This document shows positions 1 through 10,857 of a stretch of 64,000 bases of DNA, in pieces (the first letter of the stretch is position 1; every line of letters begins with the position of its first letter). Source of the stretch: Candidatus Thalassarchaeaceae archaeon (GTDB lineage: Archaea > Thermoplasmatota > Poseidoniia > Poseidoniales > Thalassarchaeaceae); contig JASLNR010000043.1 in NCBI GenBank assembly GCA_030745885.1, forward strand, positions 1-64,000. The letters are read 5' to 3'. The translations under genes were made by a program, and so were the position numbers. The notes under the pieces are model-generated. The model was not told the DNA's origin and did no database searches. It worked only from the letters and a program-made list of their open reading frames with translations.

Positions 1-1395
<1,395 letters not shown>

Positions 1396-1404
1396 GGTGG
1401 TTTT

Positions 1405-4101
1405 GTGGCTGAGGATCTGCTTCGTAGGAACATCTCAGACGAGATGAAGGAGAGTTACATCAACTACGCTATGAGCGTGATCATCGGTAGGGCTCTTCCG
1501 GACGCCAGAGATGGCCTCAAACCGGTTCACCGCAGGATTCTATGGGGGATGCATCAGGCCGGTCACTCTCACGATAAGGGGTATAGCAAGTCTGCCCGAT
1601 CTGTTGGCGAAGTCATGGGGAAATATCACCCCCATGGCGATCAGGCGCTGTACGACACTATGGTCAGAATGGCACAGGACTTCTCCCTTAGGTACCCACT
1701 GATCGACGGCCAAGGGAACTTCGGATCGATAGATGGCGACCCACCGGCTGCCATGCGCTACACCGAGAGTAGGCTGGACAGATTGTCCCAGCACATGCTG
1801 GATGGCATAAACAAGAATACCATAGACATGGAGCCTAATTTCGATGACACCGAAACCGAGCCCACCGTTCTGCCAGCACGACTGCCCAACCTCCTGCTGA
1901 ACGGAAGCGACGGGATTGCCGTAGGAATGGCCACCAAGATTCCCCCACACAACCTCAACGAGGTCGCTGCAGCCATCAAGTTCCACATAGAGCGCGTAAT
2001 CGAGCAAAATCGAAAGATAGGGCTCGACAACCCCCCTAAGATCGACGCGTTGGAATACATGAAGCATCTCAAGGGCCCGGACTTCCCCACCGGGGCCACA
2101 ATCTTCGGTATCGACGGCATAGTGGACATGTACAGAACGGGACACGGCCGTTTCCACATTCGCTCGGACGTCGAAGTCATTGAGGGCTCGAGGGAAAAGA
2201 GGCTGGTAGTTTCCTCCATTCCCTATCAGGTCAAGAAGGCGGCTATGCTCCAAGGAATCGCAGATTTGGTTCAGAATGACTCGATCAAGGGGATTCGCGA
2301 CATCAGGGACGAGTCGAGCAAGGAGGGGATTCGCGTGGTTATCGAGATAAAGCAGAATGCCGATCCTCACGCTGTCCTAAATCAATTGTACCGGTCAAGC
2401 AGGCTACAAGAGTCATACTCCGCCAACATGATGGGGATATTGAAAGGCGAGCCGGTCCAACTCGATCTCAGAACGATTCTGCATACACACGTTAGGCACA
2501 GAGAATCTGTGATTGAGCGGAGGACTCAGTTCGAGCTTGACAGGTCTGAGGCCCGGGCACATATCCTCGACGGCCTCATACGAGCGCAGAAGCGTATGTC
2601 AGAGATCATTGAGGTGGGGAGGAACTCGGAGTCCCGGGACCAATTCGAGCAGTTTCTTCGCGGGGAGGAGAAGTATCCGAGGATCAAGCGCTTCGACTTC
2701 TCTAGCAAGCAGGCCAAGGCCATTGCAGAACGAAGGCTATACCAGTTGACCAAGCTGAATGTCCAGGAAGTCGCCGAGGAGCTCTCTAAGCTCAATGAGG
2801 CGATAGAAGACTACCAGGGCATCCTCGGTAGCAGGTTTAGACGATTGAACATAATAATCGAGGAACTAGACAGGCTCGTGGAACGTCACGGAGACGAGCG
2901 TAGAACCCATATCGACCCCGTGCCACTTTCCATGGACCGGGAGGATCTCGTAGCTGAGGAGGCGATCGTCATCTCCCTGACCCAGGACAACTACATACGA
3001 CACCTACCTGTCGAGGCCTTCCGACTTCAGAACAGGGGTGGAAAGGGGCTGAAGGGGGTAGCGACGAAAGACGAGGACGCGCCTTCAAAGATCGTAACCT
3101 GCTTCTCTAAGGACAGGTTGCTAATCTTCACTGACATGGGTCGTGTCTACGGCCTCAGAGCATGGGAGACGCCCTCTGCCAGTCGCTACGGCAGAGGGAC
3201 ACATGTCCGAAACCTCCTACGTGGCATCAGAGACGAGGAGAGGGTCGTTTCGATTCTCCCCCTGAGCCGGAACCTGATCCGGAATCCAGAGGGCAGTTAC
3301 CTAGTGTTCGCTACATCGAAGGGTAGAATCAAGAAAAGCCGCCTATCCGAGTACGTCAAGATCAACCGAAACGGCAAGTACGCCCTAAGATTCGCCGAGG
3401 GCCAGAACGACACCTTGGTCACTGTGAGGCCGGCGGCGGAAACCGATCACGTAGTACTGGTCTCTGCCCGAGGAAATGCTTGCAGGTTCAAGCCAGCAGA
3501 AGAGAGGACGCGCATCATCCCCGAAACTGGCGAGACCATGACCACCTACGTAGTGCGGGTGCAAGGAAGGGTCAGCCAGGGGGTCTCGGGAATGAAGTTG
3601 GGGCAAGGCGACCACGTAATCGGGATGATCGTCACCGGGGACTTCAACACCAGCGTGCTCACTATTTCCAAGTATGGCATGGCCAAACGGAGCAGGCTTG
3701 GGTCTGGTGAGATGATTTCCCTTACCGATGAAGCGGGTGGCGAGGTCCGTGACGAAAAGGGTGATGTCGTCTATGTCAGAGATGGCTACCGACGCACCAA
3801 TAGGGGGACGAAGGGGGTGCGCACAATGTCATTGAAGGATGATGACCACATCGTCAGCGTTCGACAGATCCCCGATCTGGGGGACCAGTTGTTCATGCTC
3901 ACTAGATCGGGCATGATGATCAGAATGGTTTCAGGGCAGACCAAGGAGACCTTGGGCAAGGTCACCAAGGGAACACGCATCATGGAACTGCGAAACGCTG
4001 ATCGAAGCGGGTACGTTGACGAGATAGTATTCGTTGCAAGACTTCCCTCGAATCTCGTCGACTCCCCAGAAGCTGCGAATGACATTGCGGAGGAAGAATA
4101 G
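1405..4101 (+). CDS. gyrA: DNA gyrase subunit A
   Basis: Breakage-reunion subunit of gyrase. The GTG start at 1405 follows a GAGGTGG ribosome-binding site overlapping the gyrB stop. At 898 aa it has normal GyrA length. The winged-helix/tower breakage domain carries the catalytic tyrosine in RYTES (Tyr119), and the C-terminal beta-pinwheel carries a gyrase box QNRGGKG (residues 542-548), close to the QRRGGKG consensus that separates gyrase from topoisomerase IV. The box is known to be needed for DNA wrapping and negative supercoiling, so an active gyrase is inferred. It is co-oriented and probably co-transcribed with gyrB. Confidence 0.97.
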   Translation: MAEDLLRRNISDEMKESYINYAMSVIIGRALPDARDGLKPVHRRILWGMHQAGHSHDKGYSKSARSVGEVMGKYHPHGDQALYDTMVRMAQDFSLRYPLIDGQGNFGSIDGDPPAAMRYTESRLDRLSQHMLDGINKNTIDMEPNFDDTETEPTVLPARLPNLLLNGSDGIAVGMATKIPPHNLNEVAAAIKFHIERVIEQNRKIGLDNPPKIDALEYMKHLKGPDFPTGATIFGIDGIVDMYRTGHGRFHIRSDVEVIEGSREKRLVVSSIPYQVKKAAMLQGIADLVQNDSIKGIRDIRDESSKEGIRVVIEIKQNADPHAVLNQLYRSSRLQESYSANMMGILKGEPVQLDLRTILHTHVRHRESVIERRTQFELDRSEARAHILDGLIRAQKRMSEIIEVGRNSESRDQFEQFLRGEEKYPRIKRFDFSSKQAKAIAERRLYQLTKLNVQEVAEELSKLNEAIEDYQGILGSRFRRLNIIIEELDRLVERHGDERRTHIDPVPLSMDREDLVAEEAIVISLTQDNYIRHLPVEAFRLQNRGGKGLKGVATKDEDAPSKIVTCFSKDRLLIFTDMGRVYGLRAWETPSASRYGRGTHVRNLLRGIRDEERVVSILPLSRNLIRNPEGSYLVFATSKGRIKKSRLSEYVKINRNGKYALRFAEGQNDTLVTVRPAAETDHVVLVSARGNACRFKPAEERTRIIPETGETMTTYVVRVQGRVSQGVSGMKLGQGDHVIGMIVTGDFNTSVLTISKYGMAKRSRLGSGEMISLTDEAGGEVRDEKGDVVYVRDGYRRTNRGTKGVRTMSLKDDDHIVSVRQIPDLGDQLFMLTRSGMMIRMVSGQTKETLGKVTKGTRIMELRNADRSGYVDEIVFVARLPSNLVDSPEAANDIAEEE

Positions 4102-4146
4102 CCGAACCGCTCGACTTAAGCAGGAGCCGAATGTCGTCAGGCTACT

Positions 4147-4233
4147 GCGGCAGTCGCATAGCCTGGCCATTGCGCTGGATTGCTAATCCAGTGGTGTCTC
4201 ACCTCGGGAGTTCGAATCTCCCCTGCCGCGCCA
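4147..4233 (+). tRNA. tRNA-Ser (anticodon GCT), CCA encoded
   Basis: An 87-nt class II tRNA. The 5' acceptor strand GCGGCAG (4147-4153) pairs with CTGCCGC (4223-4229), followed by discriminator G and a genomically encoded CCA (4231-4233). The anticodon arm CTGGA-TTGCTAA-TCCAG gives anticodon GCT, which reads AGC/AGU serine codons. A 4-bp variable arm (GGTG/CACC) and a T arm GGGAG-TTCGAAT-CTCCC are present, and no intron is seen. A weak TATA-like CTTAAG lies about 30 nt upstream (near 4115-4120), as expected for an archaeal tRNA promoter. Confidence 0.96.
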
Positions 4234-4278
4234 ACCGAAAAAGGGAGGTTTCATTCGCCCGCTCGCTCTCAAGGACTC

Positions 4279-5145
4279 GTGGCAACCACAACGGCCCTCG
4301 GTCCATTGGACCTCCCATACGGACCCGGTGTAATCGCCTTCCTCTGCATTGCTGCAATTATCCTCGCCTGGTTGGTCTTCAGGCACCTTAGCCTCAAGCC
4401 ATCCAACGATAGGTCCTGGGTTAACGACAACCGGAGGAACACAACTGCCGAATTCAATGGTGACGAAGTCACCATCAGAAATGTAAGGGACTTCAACTGG
4501 AGGAGCACGAGAGACTTCGATGAGCGCTGGAATGACATGACAGTAAGGCTTGATCAGGTTACGAAGATTTGGTTCGTCCTCGAGTACTTCGACCCCACAC
4601 GCAGACAGATGGCACACACGATTCTAAGCTTCGAATTCGAGGACGGGAGGCGCCTAGCCTGCTCCATCGAGGTACGTAGGGAGAAGGGAGAGAGGTATCA
4701 CCCGGTCAAGGGCCTCTTCAGGCAGTACGAGTTGATCTACGTGTGGGCAACGGAACGCGACGCGATAGGCGTCAGGACGCGTTGCAGGAGGAACTCAGTG
4801 AATCATTTGTTCGAGGCCGTCATACTGGGTCCGGGTAACGAGAGGAGGATGCTGGAATCTTACCTTCGCCGAACAAACAAACTCAGCGAAGAGCCCGAGT
4901 GGTACAACACAGTAACCAACACCTGTACGACCAATATCGTCAGGCACGTCAATGAAGTGTATCCTGGAAGGGTTCCCAAGGCCTTGGCAGTGCTGCTTCC
5001 TGGGCTCAGTCCCAAACTGCTCCAAAGGAACAACCTGGTCAAGATGGATGGTTCCCTAGAGGAGACTCTCGAGAAGAGCGTGATTGATGGCAAGGCAGAA
5101 TCGTGGGGGGGTTCCACCGACTTCGGTGACCATATCCGGCATTAG
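4279..5145 (+). CDS. DUF4105 (Lnb N-terminal-like) membrane-anchored protein
   Basis: About 288 aa with one N-terminal membrane segment (roughly residues 18-36), then a soluble domain carrying signature blocks of DUF4105, the Lnb N-terminal periplasmic domain: a strand ending SIEVRREKGE and a following RQYELIYVWATERD block. In bacteria this domain belongs to a putative periplasmic cysteine-protease-like fold; its role in archaea is unknown. The block FRQYELIYV and the later CTTNIVRHV (possible Cys nucleophile) are visible. The open frame extends upstream through the tRNA gene, so an internal start is needed; GTG 4279 is chosen because it precedes the membrane segment. The domain probably faces the outside of the cell. 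Confidence 0.7.
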   Translation: MATTTALGPLDLPYGPGVIAFLCIAAIILAWLVFRHLSLKPSNDRSWVNDNRRNTTAEFNGDEVTIRNVRDFNWRSTRDFDERWNDMTVRLDQVTKIWFVLEYFDPTRRQMAHTILSFEFEDGRRLACSIEVRREKGERYHPVKGLFRQYELIYVWATERDAIGVRTRCRRNSVNHLFEAVILGPGNERRMLESYLRRTNKLSEEPEWYNTVTNTCTTNIVRHVNEVYPGRVPKALAVLLPGLSPKLLQRNNLVKMDGSLEETLEKSVIDGKAESWGGSTDFGDHIRH

Positions 5146-5187
5146 GGCTATGCGAGCATTCAACTGAATAGTGCTCCTGCCGGAGAC

Positions 5188-6387
5188 GTGCTTCGAATTG
5201 AGGCGATTGAGGCTCCTGATTCGGTTCTCTGGGACCTGCCCCCATCCAAGAGTCACATGATTAGGTGGCTCGTCCTCGCCGCACAGTCCGAGGGCACCAC
5301 TGAACTGGTCTTCGAAGGGGTGCCGGGCGAGGACATTGCCTCAATGGCAAGTTGCTTGGAGATGATGGGCGCCGAGATTGGTCGAGGAGAATCGTCGTGG
5401 ATCATCAAGGGTGCAGAGGACGGCTTTACCGTTCCGGATGGGGTTTTAGATTGTGGCAACTCAGGAACGACGGCACGCATCATTACTGCCATAGCGGCTG
5501 GGATGAGCCTGCCAGTCACCATCGACGGTGACGATTCCCTGCGAGATCGCGATGGATTCGATTTAGCCTCAGTACTGAATGGGCTGGGCTGCCGGATTAC
5601 ATCGTGGAGACTGCCTTACACGGTTATTGGCCCAATCAATTCTGGATGGGCGGAGCTTGACCAATCATCGTCCAGCCAACCGCTGACAGCTCTCCTGCTT
5701 GCCTCACCCAGTTATCCCGGAGGAACGGAAGTACAACTTACCGGGCAGCCAGTGAGTCGTGGGTACAGCCATCTGACAATCGAGATTTGTGAGGCCTGCG
5801 GCTCAATGAATATCCCCGATGAGGGATTCCTTCGACTAGATCCTTGGAGCGTAATGACACCGGACAAGGTGGTGATTCCCGGTGAGGCGAGCCTCGTGCC
5901 GATGTCCATGCTCTACGATCAGCTCTTCGGAACCGAGTCCAAGGTCGATGTCCCTCTCGGAGACCCTATGATGGCCGAGGCAATCGAGAGGATAGGTAGC
6001 ATGGAAGGAGGCACGATCGATTTGCGGGATGCTAGCGATATCATCAGCCCTGCTGCCGCAATAATGGCAATTGGGGGTGGTGGAACCATCACCGACGTGG
6101 GGCATGCTCGCGGAAAGGAATCTAACCGGATTGACAGGACTGTCCAGATGCTGGCCGAATTCGGCATGACCTCAAGGGCAGCGCATGATGGCATCGAGAT
6201 TTTGGGCAGGCAGGCCCCCAAGAGGCCGGAGAGGGCAGTGGAGACGCATGGCGATCATCGTCTAGCAATGACGGCGATGGTGCTTGCCTGCAAGGTCGGG
6301 GGGGAAATCGTCAACCCCGAGATCTGCGCCGTCACCGACCCCGAGTTTATCGAGAGGCTGATGGCGATAGGAGGCGGGGATGCCTAG
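5188..6387 (+). CDS. aroA: 3-phosphoshikimate 1-carboxyvinyltransferase (EPSP synthase)
   Basis: Transfers enolpyruvate from PEP to shikimate-3-phosphate in aromatic amino acid synthesis. At 399 aa it is slightly short for AroA but complete. Substrate-binding lysine is in PPSKSH (Lys21), the LDCGNSGTTAR motif is near residues 87-97, and GDHRLAMT is near residue 353; these are the family hallmarks. The start is GTG 5188, 42 nt after the preceding gene. The last 8 nt overlap the start of the EamA transporter gene, suggesting translational coupling. Confidence 0.95.
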   Translation: MLRIEAIEAPDSVLWDLPPSKSHMIRWLVLAAQSEGTTELVFEGVPGEDIASMASCLEMMGAEIGRGESSWIIKGAEDGFTVPDGVLDCGNSGTTARIITAIAAGMSLPVTIDGDDSLRDRDGFDLASVLNGLGCRITSWRLPYTVIGPINSGWAELDQSSSSQPLTALLLASPSYPGGTEVQLTGQPVSRGYSHLTIEICEACGSMNIPDEGFLRLDPWSVMTPDKVVIPGEASLVPMSMLYDQLFGTESKVDVPLGDPMMAEAIERIGSMEGGTIDLRDASDIISPAAAIMAIGGGGTITDVGHARGKESNRIDRTVQMLAEFGMTSRAAHDGIEILGRQAPKRPERAVETHGDHRLAMTAMVLACKVGGEIVNPEICAVTDPEFIERLMAIGGGDA

Positions 6388-7336
6388 GTCTAAAGGCAAT
6401 CTCGGGACGCATCTGCTGCTGCTCCTAGTCGCGGTGATATGGGGCTCGACATGGGCCGTGGGCAGGTTTCTCAGCTACGGACTGGACGAATCTACAAGGG
6501 CCAATCTCGGGCCAGCGACCGCAGCCTGGCTAAGGTACGTCGTTGCAGTAATGGCGTTCGTTGCCTGGTGGTGGATATACAGGAACCGTGGAGGGCCGAG
6601 GCTACTTCCCCACGACTCGCGGTCATGGCGATACACGGTTTGGCTTGGGCTGCTCGGGACGATGGCATACCAGCTCCTGTTCATGCATGGGGTGAGGTGG
6701 ACCGCAGCGGGAGATGCCTCGCTCATCATCCCCATCAATCCGGTATTCACTGTCCTTCTAGCCGCACCGATGCTGGGTCAGAGGTTGACGGGGAGGATGG
6801 CACTCGGTCTGGTGCTGGGGATTCTCGGGGTCGGTACTGTTGTGAGTTGGAGCCCGAACACTGGCATCCCGTTCGAACACCGGCTGCTCGGGGATGCGAT
6901 GATTGTGCTGGCCGCCCTCGCGTGGGCAACGAACAGCAACCTGACCAAGATGGCTCTTAGGGAGGGCGGCGTTGGCACAACCGAGGAGCTGGTGATTTGG
7001 TACTCGATAATTGGTTGGGCTATGCTCACCCCCTGGATGCTGGCCGAGATCTGGACCTCGGGCATCCCCAGTCCCAGTTCAGCGGAATGGGTCTCGGTCG
7101 CCTACCTAGGATTGTTCTCGACCGTCCTGACTTACGTGTGGTTCGCTAGGGGCATCGACAGGATTGGCCCCACTGCAGCGGCCTCCTACGTCTTCCTTGT
7201 CCCTGTTTTCGGGGTCCTGAGTGGATGGGTCCTTCTGGGTGAGAGCATCGGGGCATCGATGCTCGTCGGCTTCGTGCTGATAGTTATTGGAGTCAGGCAG
7301 GTCCAGCGCGAAAGCGAGAGGCTGGGGGCTGGTTGA
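6380..7336 (+). CDS. EamA/DMT-family transporter
   Basis: A 318-aa integral membrane protein with about ten hydrophobic segments arranged as two five-helix repeats, the pattern of the drug/metabolite transporter superfamily. The first helix reads LVAVIWGSTWAVGR and the second half ends TYVWFARGIDRIGPTAAAS, both characteristic of EamA domains. Members export amino acids, metabolites or drugs, and no substrate can be assigned here. Its ATG overlaps the end of aroA by 8 nt. An aromatic compound or other amino acid is a possible substrate by association only. Confidence 0.85.
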   Translation: MPRSKGNLGTHLLLLLVAVIWGSTWAVGRFLSYGLDESTRANLGPATAAWLRYVVAVMAFVAWWWIYRNRGGPRLLPHDSRSWRYTVWLGLLGTMAYQLLFMHGVRWTAAGDASLIIPINPVFTVLLAAPMLGQRLTGRMALGLVLGILGVGTVVSWSPNTGIPFEHRLLGDAMIVLAALAWATNSNLTKMALREGGVGTTEELVIWYSIIGWAMLTPWMLAEIWTSGIPSPSSAEWVSVAYLGLFSTVLTYVWFARGIDRIGPTAAASYVFLVPVFGVLSGWVLLGESIGASMLVGFVLIVIGVRQVQRESERLGAG

Positions 7337-7361
7337 AGAACGCTCTGGCGTTGCCTCACGG

Positions 7362-7368
7362 TTATATA
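7362..7368 (+). promoter_or_regulatory. TATA box for rpl10e
   Basis: TTATATA in a G+C-rich background, about 38 nt upstream of the L10e ATG at 7403. Archaeal transcription would start near 7390, giving a short leader that contains the GAGGTG ribosome-binding site. Confidence 0.6.
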
Positions 7369-7402
7369 CGGAGGGTCAGTGGGCCGCCAACGAGGTGTTT
7401 GG

Positions 7403-7942
7403 ATGGCGCGCAAGCCTGCAAAGATGTACCGGCAAATCAAGGGACAGTCATTCACTCGTCGAGAGTATTCCGGGGGCGTACCGAACAATAGGATCCTGCG
7501 CTACCACATGGGAAATAGGAAGAAGGCCGAAGCAGGAGAATTCGAGATAGTCTTGGAACTGTATGCTGACAACGCATGCCAAATTCGCGACTCGGCTCTG
7601 GAGTCGGCAAGGCAGGTAGCCAACGCGACCATCAGGGATAGTGCCAGCGGCCAAGGATACGCACTCAGGATGCACACCTACCCCCACCAGATCCTCAGGG
7701 AGAACAAGCAGGCTACCGGAGCAGGCGCTGACAGGGTCTCCCAGGGAATGCGCCTCTCTTACGGAAAGAACGTCGGAACGGCGGCCAGGGTCCAGAAAAA
7801 CCAGACGCTGATCTCCATCAATACTGATCGTGAGCACTATCCCGCAGCCCGTGAGGCCCTGCGCAAAGCCGGCTGCAAATTTCCAACGCCCTGCACGGCC
7901 AAGATCGTAAAGGGAGCCGAGCATTTGAAGGGTCTAGTCTGA
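7403..7942 (+). CDS. rpl10e: 50S ribosomal protein L10e (uL16)
   Basis: Large-subunit protein of the archaeal/eukaryotic L10e type, homologous to bacterial L16, which binds 23S rRNA near the tRNA entry region. The 179-aa product begins MARKPAKMYR and carries the family blocks GGVPNNRI, HTYPHQILRENK and GADRVSQGMR. The open frame continues to 7379, but ATG 7403 is chosen because it matches the family N-terminus and sits 5 nt after GAGGTG. It has its own TATA box and is followed 12 nt later by the phosphoribosyltransferase gene. Confidence 0.96.
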   Translation: MARKPAKMYRQIKGQSFTRREYSGGVPNNRILRYHMGNRKKAEAGEFEIVLELYADNACQIRDSALESARQVANATIRDSASGQGYALRMHTYPHQILRENKQATGAGADRVSQGMRLSYGKNVGTAARVQKNQTLISINTDREHYPAAREALRKAGCKFPTPCTAKIVKGAEHLKGLV

Positions 7943-7954
7943 GGTTGAGGGGCA

Positions 7955-8533
7955 ATGTCGCCCTCGGACCCATTGACAGTGCTGCAAGAATCGCTACGAG
8001 GCGCACCGATTATCTGGAAGGGCGATTACCCATACTTCATCCATCCCATCTCGGATGGGATACCCCGCATGGATGCCGATGTATTGCGGGCCACCAGTGA
8101 TCTGATAGTAGAGATGGTCGATTGGTCCGAAATTGACCTTATAGTCAGCGTCGAGGCGATGGGGCTGCCCCTGCTGGCAGCGGTAGGAGGTGCGACCGGA
8201 AAGCCAACAGTGGTTATCCGAAAGCGATCCTATGGGATGGATGGTGAAGTCCGCGTAGACGTCTCCACCGGATACTCGAAATCAACAGCATACATCAACG
8301 ATATCAGGGCAGGTGAGAGGCTCCTTATCGTTGATGACGTCATTTCCACGGGAGGTACTCTAGAACCGCTGCTAGAGGCCCTAGAGGGAATGGGGGCGTT
8401 GCTACAGAATATCATTGTCGCTATCGAGAAGGGGGAGGGGTGTGCGAGGCTTGCGCGGGAGCGCCCGAACTGGCCCATTAGCACGCTTGCTAAAATCGAC
8501 ATTATTGACGGAAAGGTCGAGATCGTCGAGTGA
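7955..8533 (+). CDS. hpt: purine phosphoribosyltransferase, archaeal hypoxanthine/guanine type
   Basis: Type I phosphoribosyltransferase that would convert a purine base and PRPP to the nucleotide (salvage). The PRPP-binding signature LLIVDDVISTGGT spans residues 123-135, and the preceding segment DLIVSVEAMGLPL corresponds to the PPi loop. The 192-aa length and IRKRSYG block fit archaeal Hpt proteins related to adenine phosphoribosyltransferase. Base specificity cannot be told from sequence by eye, so adenine is possible. It lies between L10e and dph2 and is probably in the same transcript. Confidence 0.85.
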   Translation: MSPSDPLTVLQESLRGAPIIWKGDYPYFIHPISDGIPRMDADVLRATSDLIVEMVDWSEIDLIVSVEAMGLPLLAAVGGATGKPTVVIRKRSYGMDGEVRVDVSTGYSKSTAYINDIRAGERLLIVDDVISTGGTLEPLLEALEGMGALLQNIIVAIEKGEGCARLARERPNWPISTLAKIDIIDGKVEIVE

Positions 8534-8538
8534 TTGCA

Positions 8539-9648
8539 ATGGATCTAGAACGCCATGATTTCAAACTCGATGAGCTTGTTGAGCGTATCAAGGCCAACGA
8601 CAACCGGCTGGTTGCCCTCCAAGTGCCCGAGGGGCTCAAGATGCAGGCCTTGGGGATGATGGACTCAATAGAGGAAGAGTCCGGAGCGAAGGTTATTCTG
8701 GCTGCTGACCCCTGCTATGGTGCCTGTGATCTGGTCCACGACAAGATGCAGATGATGGGGGTCGAGTTGGTGGCTCACATGGGCCACAGCCAGATGAACA
8801 TCGACTCCGGAATGCCGACCCACTTCATCCCGGTCACCTACGACGGCACCCCCGAAATGACTGCAGTGCTCCCGATACTAGAGGGGCATCGAGCCATAGC
8901 CCAGTCGCGCCTTGAGTCAGTCAGCGAGAAGGGTGTGATGAACGAGGAGGTTGCCAAGGAGCTCTTCCTCGATGCAGTGGGACGAGTGGCCCCTCTGACT
9001 GGAGCGAGGCTAGGATTAGTTGGCTCGATTCAGCATCTCCACCTGTTGGAGGATTACAAGAACAGGCTAGAGATGGCGGGCTTCGAGGTAGAGATTCCCC
9101 TCGGAGGAGACAGGCTGGCATTCCCCGGTCAAGTTCTAGGGTGCAACTACTCAGGGGATGACCCCTCAATAGGGCACTATCTCTTTCTGGGGTCCGGGGA
9201 CTTCCATCCAATCGGCCTTGTGCTCCACACCGGCAAGCCGCTGGCCATGCTGGACCCATACACTGGCGATGCCTCCGAGATGTCCCTCGAGAGGGTAGAA
9301 CGGATACTGAGACAGCGCTTCGGACTCATCATGGCGGTGGACGAGGCGGCTTCTTTCGGGGTTCTGATTGGTGAGAAGCCCGGACAGATGAGGAGGAATC
9401 TGGCTTTTCGAATTAAGCGTCTCCTAGAGAAGCACGGTAGGAAGGGGTACTTGCTGGCACTCGATCATGTCAGCCCGGAACTAATCGACTTCTATCCAGT
9501 CGATGCATTCGTCAACACAGCTTGCCCACGCATCGCTATAGATGACTCGAAGAGATACTCAAAGCCACTCATAACACCTTACGAACTGGAGGTCGCGCTG
9601 GGCGAGAAGCAATGGGAGAGGGGTTACCAGTTCGACGAGATTCCCTGA
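8539..9648 (+). CDS. dph2: diphthamide biosynthesis enzyme Dph2
   Basis: Radical-SAM-like [4Fe-4S] enzyme that transfers the 3-amino-3-carboxypropyl group of SAM to a histidine of elongation factor 2, the first step of diphthamide formation. Three cysteine-bearing segments typical of the family are visible: DPCYGACD (Cys59 region), VLGCNYS and NTACPRIAIDD; one cysteine from each would ligate the cluster. The 369-aa length is usual. ATG 8539 is taken as start; a GTG at 8530 overlapping the hpt stop (GTGA) is an alternative. Confidence 0.92.
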   Translation: MDLERHDFKLDELVERIKANDNRLVALQVPEGLKMQALGMMDSIEEESGAKVILAADPCYGACDLVHDKMQMMGVELVAHMGHSQMNIDSGMPTHFIPVTYDGTPEMTAVLPILEGHRAIAQSRLESVSEKGVMNEEVAKELFLDAVGRVAPLTGARLGLVGSIQHLHLLEDYKNRLEMAGFEVEIPLGGDRLAFPGQVLGCNYSGDDPSIGHYLFLGSGDFHPIGLVLHTGKPLAMLDPYTGDASEMSLERVERILRQRFGLIMAVDEAASFGVLIGEKPGQMRRNLAFRIKRLLEKHGRKGYLLALDHVSPELIDFYPVDAFVNTACPRIAIDDSKRYSKPLITPYELEVALGEKQWERGYQFDEIP

Positions 9649-9666
9649 TTCCATCATTCGAATCGA

Positions 9667-10350
9667 CTAGACCAGTGGGACGAATCTTACTGGGCAGAGA
9701 GTCTTTGTCGAAACTTCTCTATCAGCACCCTTGTCCATCCTCACTAGTTGCTGATTGCCTCCTTTTCCTATAGGGGTAATCAGAATTCCTCTCGGACTGA
9801 GTTGATCTAGCCAAGTGGCCGGTGCCTCGCTAGCACAGGCCGCGGAGAGTACGGCCAAGAAAGGGGCAATGGAAGGAAGGGCTGCCCTCCCATCGGCGCA
9901 GGATAGTGACGCCGGCGATAGGTTGAGTTCACGGAGCACCTCAGAGGAACGATCGACCAATTCTGGCACGATCTCCAGTGCGTGGACCTCGAATCCCATT
10001 TGGACTAGGATTGCGGTCTGGTAGCCACATCCAGAGCCAATCTCTAGAACCCTGCTGCCGCGAGGCAGTCCCTCGAACTGCGAGGTCATCAGTGCGACGA
10101 TGTACGGCTGACTGATGGTCTGACCGTGTCCGATTCGTTGAGGCCTGTCTCGATAAGCCGACTTCAGGCTGTGCTCGGGCAGGAAGGCATGTCGCGGAAC
10201 ACGGCGCATAGCGCCTAATGTACGGGTTGCGTCGATTCCTCTTGCGATAATCTGCCCGGAGAGCATCCTCTCCCGAAACTCCTCGGCACTACCGTACGAC
10301 TTCCTCAACCAACGGCCAAGGGGGGACAAGGGGGGCGCCTTTGGACTCAT
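9667..10350 (-). CDS. pcm: protein-L-isoaspartate O-methyltransferase
   Basis: SAM-dependent repair enzyme that methylates isoaspartyl residues in damaged proteins. The 227-aa product contains the PCMT block GHGQTISQPYIVALM, the SAM-binding glycine motif VLEIGSGCGYQ and the late LSPRGILITPIG segment. The C-terminus RFVPLV matches the family end. Its ATG overlaps the stop of the upstream small membrane protein gene (ATGA at 10347-10350), so the two are probably translated from one mRNA. It converges on dph2 with an 18-nt gap. Confidence 0.93.
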   Translation of the reverse strand: MSPKAPPLSPLGRWLRKSYGSAEEFRERMLSGQIIARGIDATRTLGAMRRVPRHAFLPEHSLKSAYRDRPQRIGHGQTISQPYIVALMTSQFEGLPRGSRVLEIGSGCGYQTAILVQMGFEVHALEIVPELVDRSSEVLRELNLSPASLSCADGRAALPSIAPFLAVLSAACASEAPATWLDQLSPRGILITPIGKGGNQQLVRMDKGADREVSTKTLCPVRFVPLV

Positions 10351-10655
10351 TCCTCTTCATCGTCGTCATCGTCACCAAGAAGAGCTTCCCAGTCTAGGTC
10401 ATCCTCCTTGGAAAACCAGTAAAGGGCACCCATGGCCGCGATTCCTAGGAAGCCAACAATGTCCTGAGTGCTAAATCCTGTGTCAGGCCTGAACGAACTG
10501 TCGCTGCCAATCCCCAATGCGTCAATCAGGAAAAGTTTGTCACCGCCCCCCAATATTCCTGGAATGTTCAGAAGTTCGAATACCAAGAGCACGGCAGCAC
10601 CAATTAGCAATCCCATTCTCACGTTGTCATCTAGTTCCACCACAGTAAGACCCAT
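10347..10655 (-). CDS. small acidic-tailed membrane protein
   Basis: Unrecognised 102-aa protein with two predicted membrane helices (MGLLIGAAVLLVFELLN and DIVGFLGIAAMGALYWF) and a strongly acidic C-terminal tail (DDDDDEEE). The first helix and following loop resemble the N-terminus of the larger protein encoded at 12404-13303 (shared pattern GL-x4-L-x-VFE-x-LN-x2-G), so the two are likely paralogues. The open frame extends to a TTG at 10727, but a TATA box lies immediately upstream of that codon, so ATG 10655, after GGCGGGG, is preferred. It is coupled to pcm. Confidence 0.7.
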   Translation of the reverse strand: MGLTVVELDDNVRMGLLIGAAVLLVFELLNIPGILGGGDKLFLIDALGIGSDSSFRPDTGFSTQDIVGFLGIAAMGALYWFSKEDDLDWEALLGDDDDDEEE

Positions 10656-10727
10656 CCCCGCCTGAGGCCATTGAGTTATTAATGTAAGGCAAGGAGAAGT
10701 GGTTCCCCTTGCATATGGATTAGTCAA

Positions 10728-10736
10728 AATTTATAG
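10728..10736 (-). promoter_or_regulatory. TATA box for the 10655-9667 transcript
   Basis: On the minus strand this reads CTATAAATT, a good archaeal TATA element. The predicted transcription start near 10704 leaves a leader of about 50 nt before ATG 10655. Confidence 0.5.
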
Positions 10737-10857
10737 TCATCTGCTTTCTAATCGTTCTCGGCCATCATTTGGATTTCGGACCGCAGGATGAGGCCTCAGA
10801 CTTCCACCCATCTTCCCTTGGGAGGAGTGCGATTATCTCGCGCTTGGGGCAAGCGCC

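Noticed and set aside
1540..2370. Antisense open frame opposite gyrA
   Set aside because: Shadow of a strongly conserved gene, without start signals or a domain.
4180..4278. N-terminal extension of the DUF4105 gene across the tRNA
   Set aside because: The open frame passes through tRNA-Ser; coding there is incompatible with a functional tRNA, so the GTG at 4279 is used.
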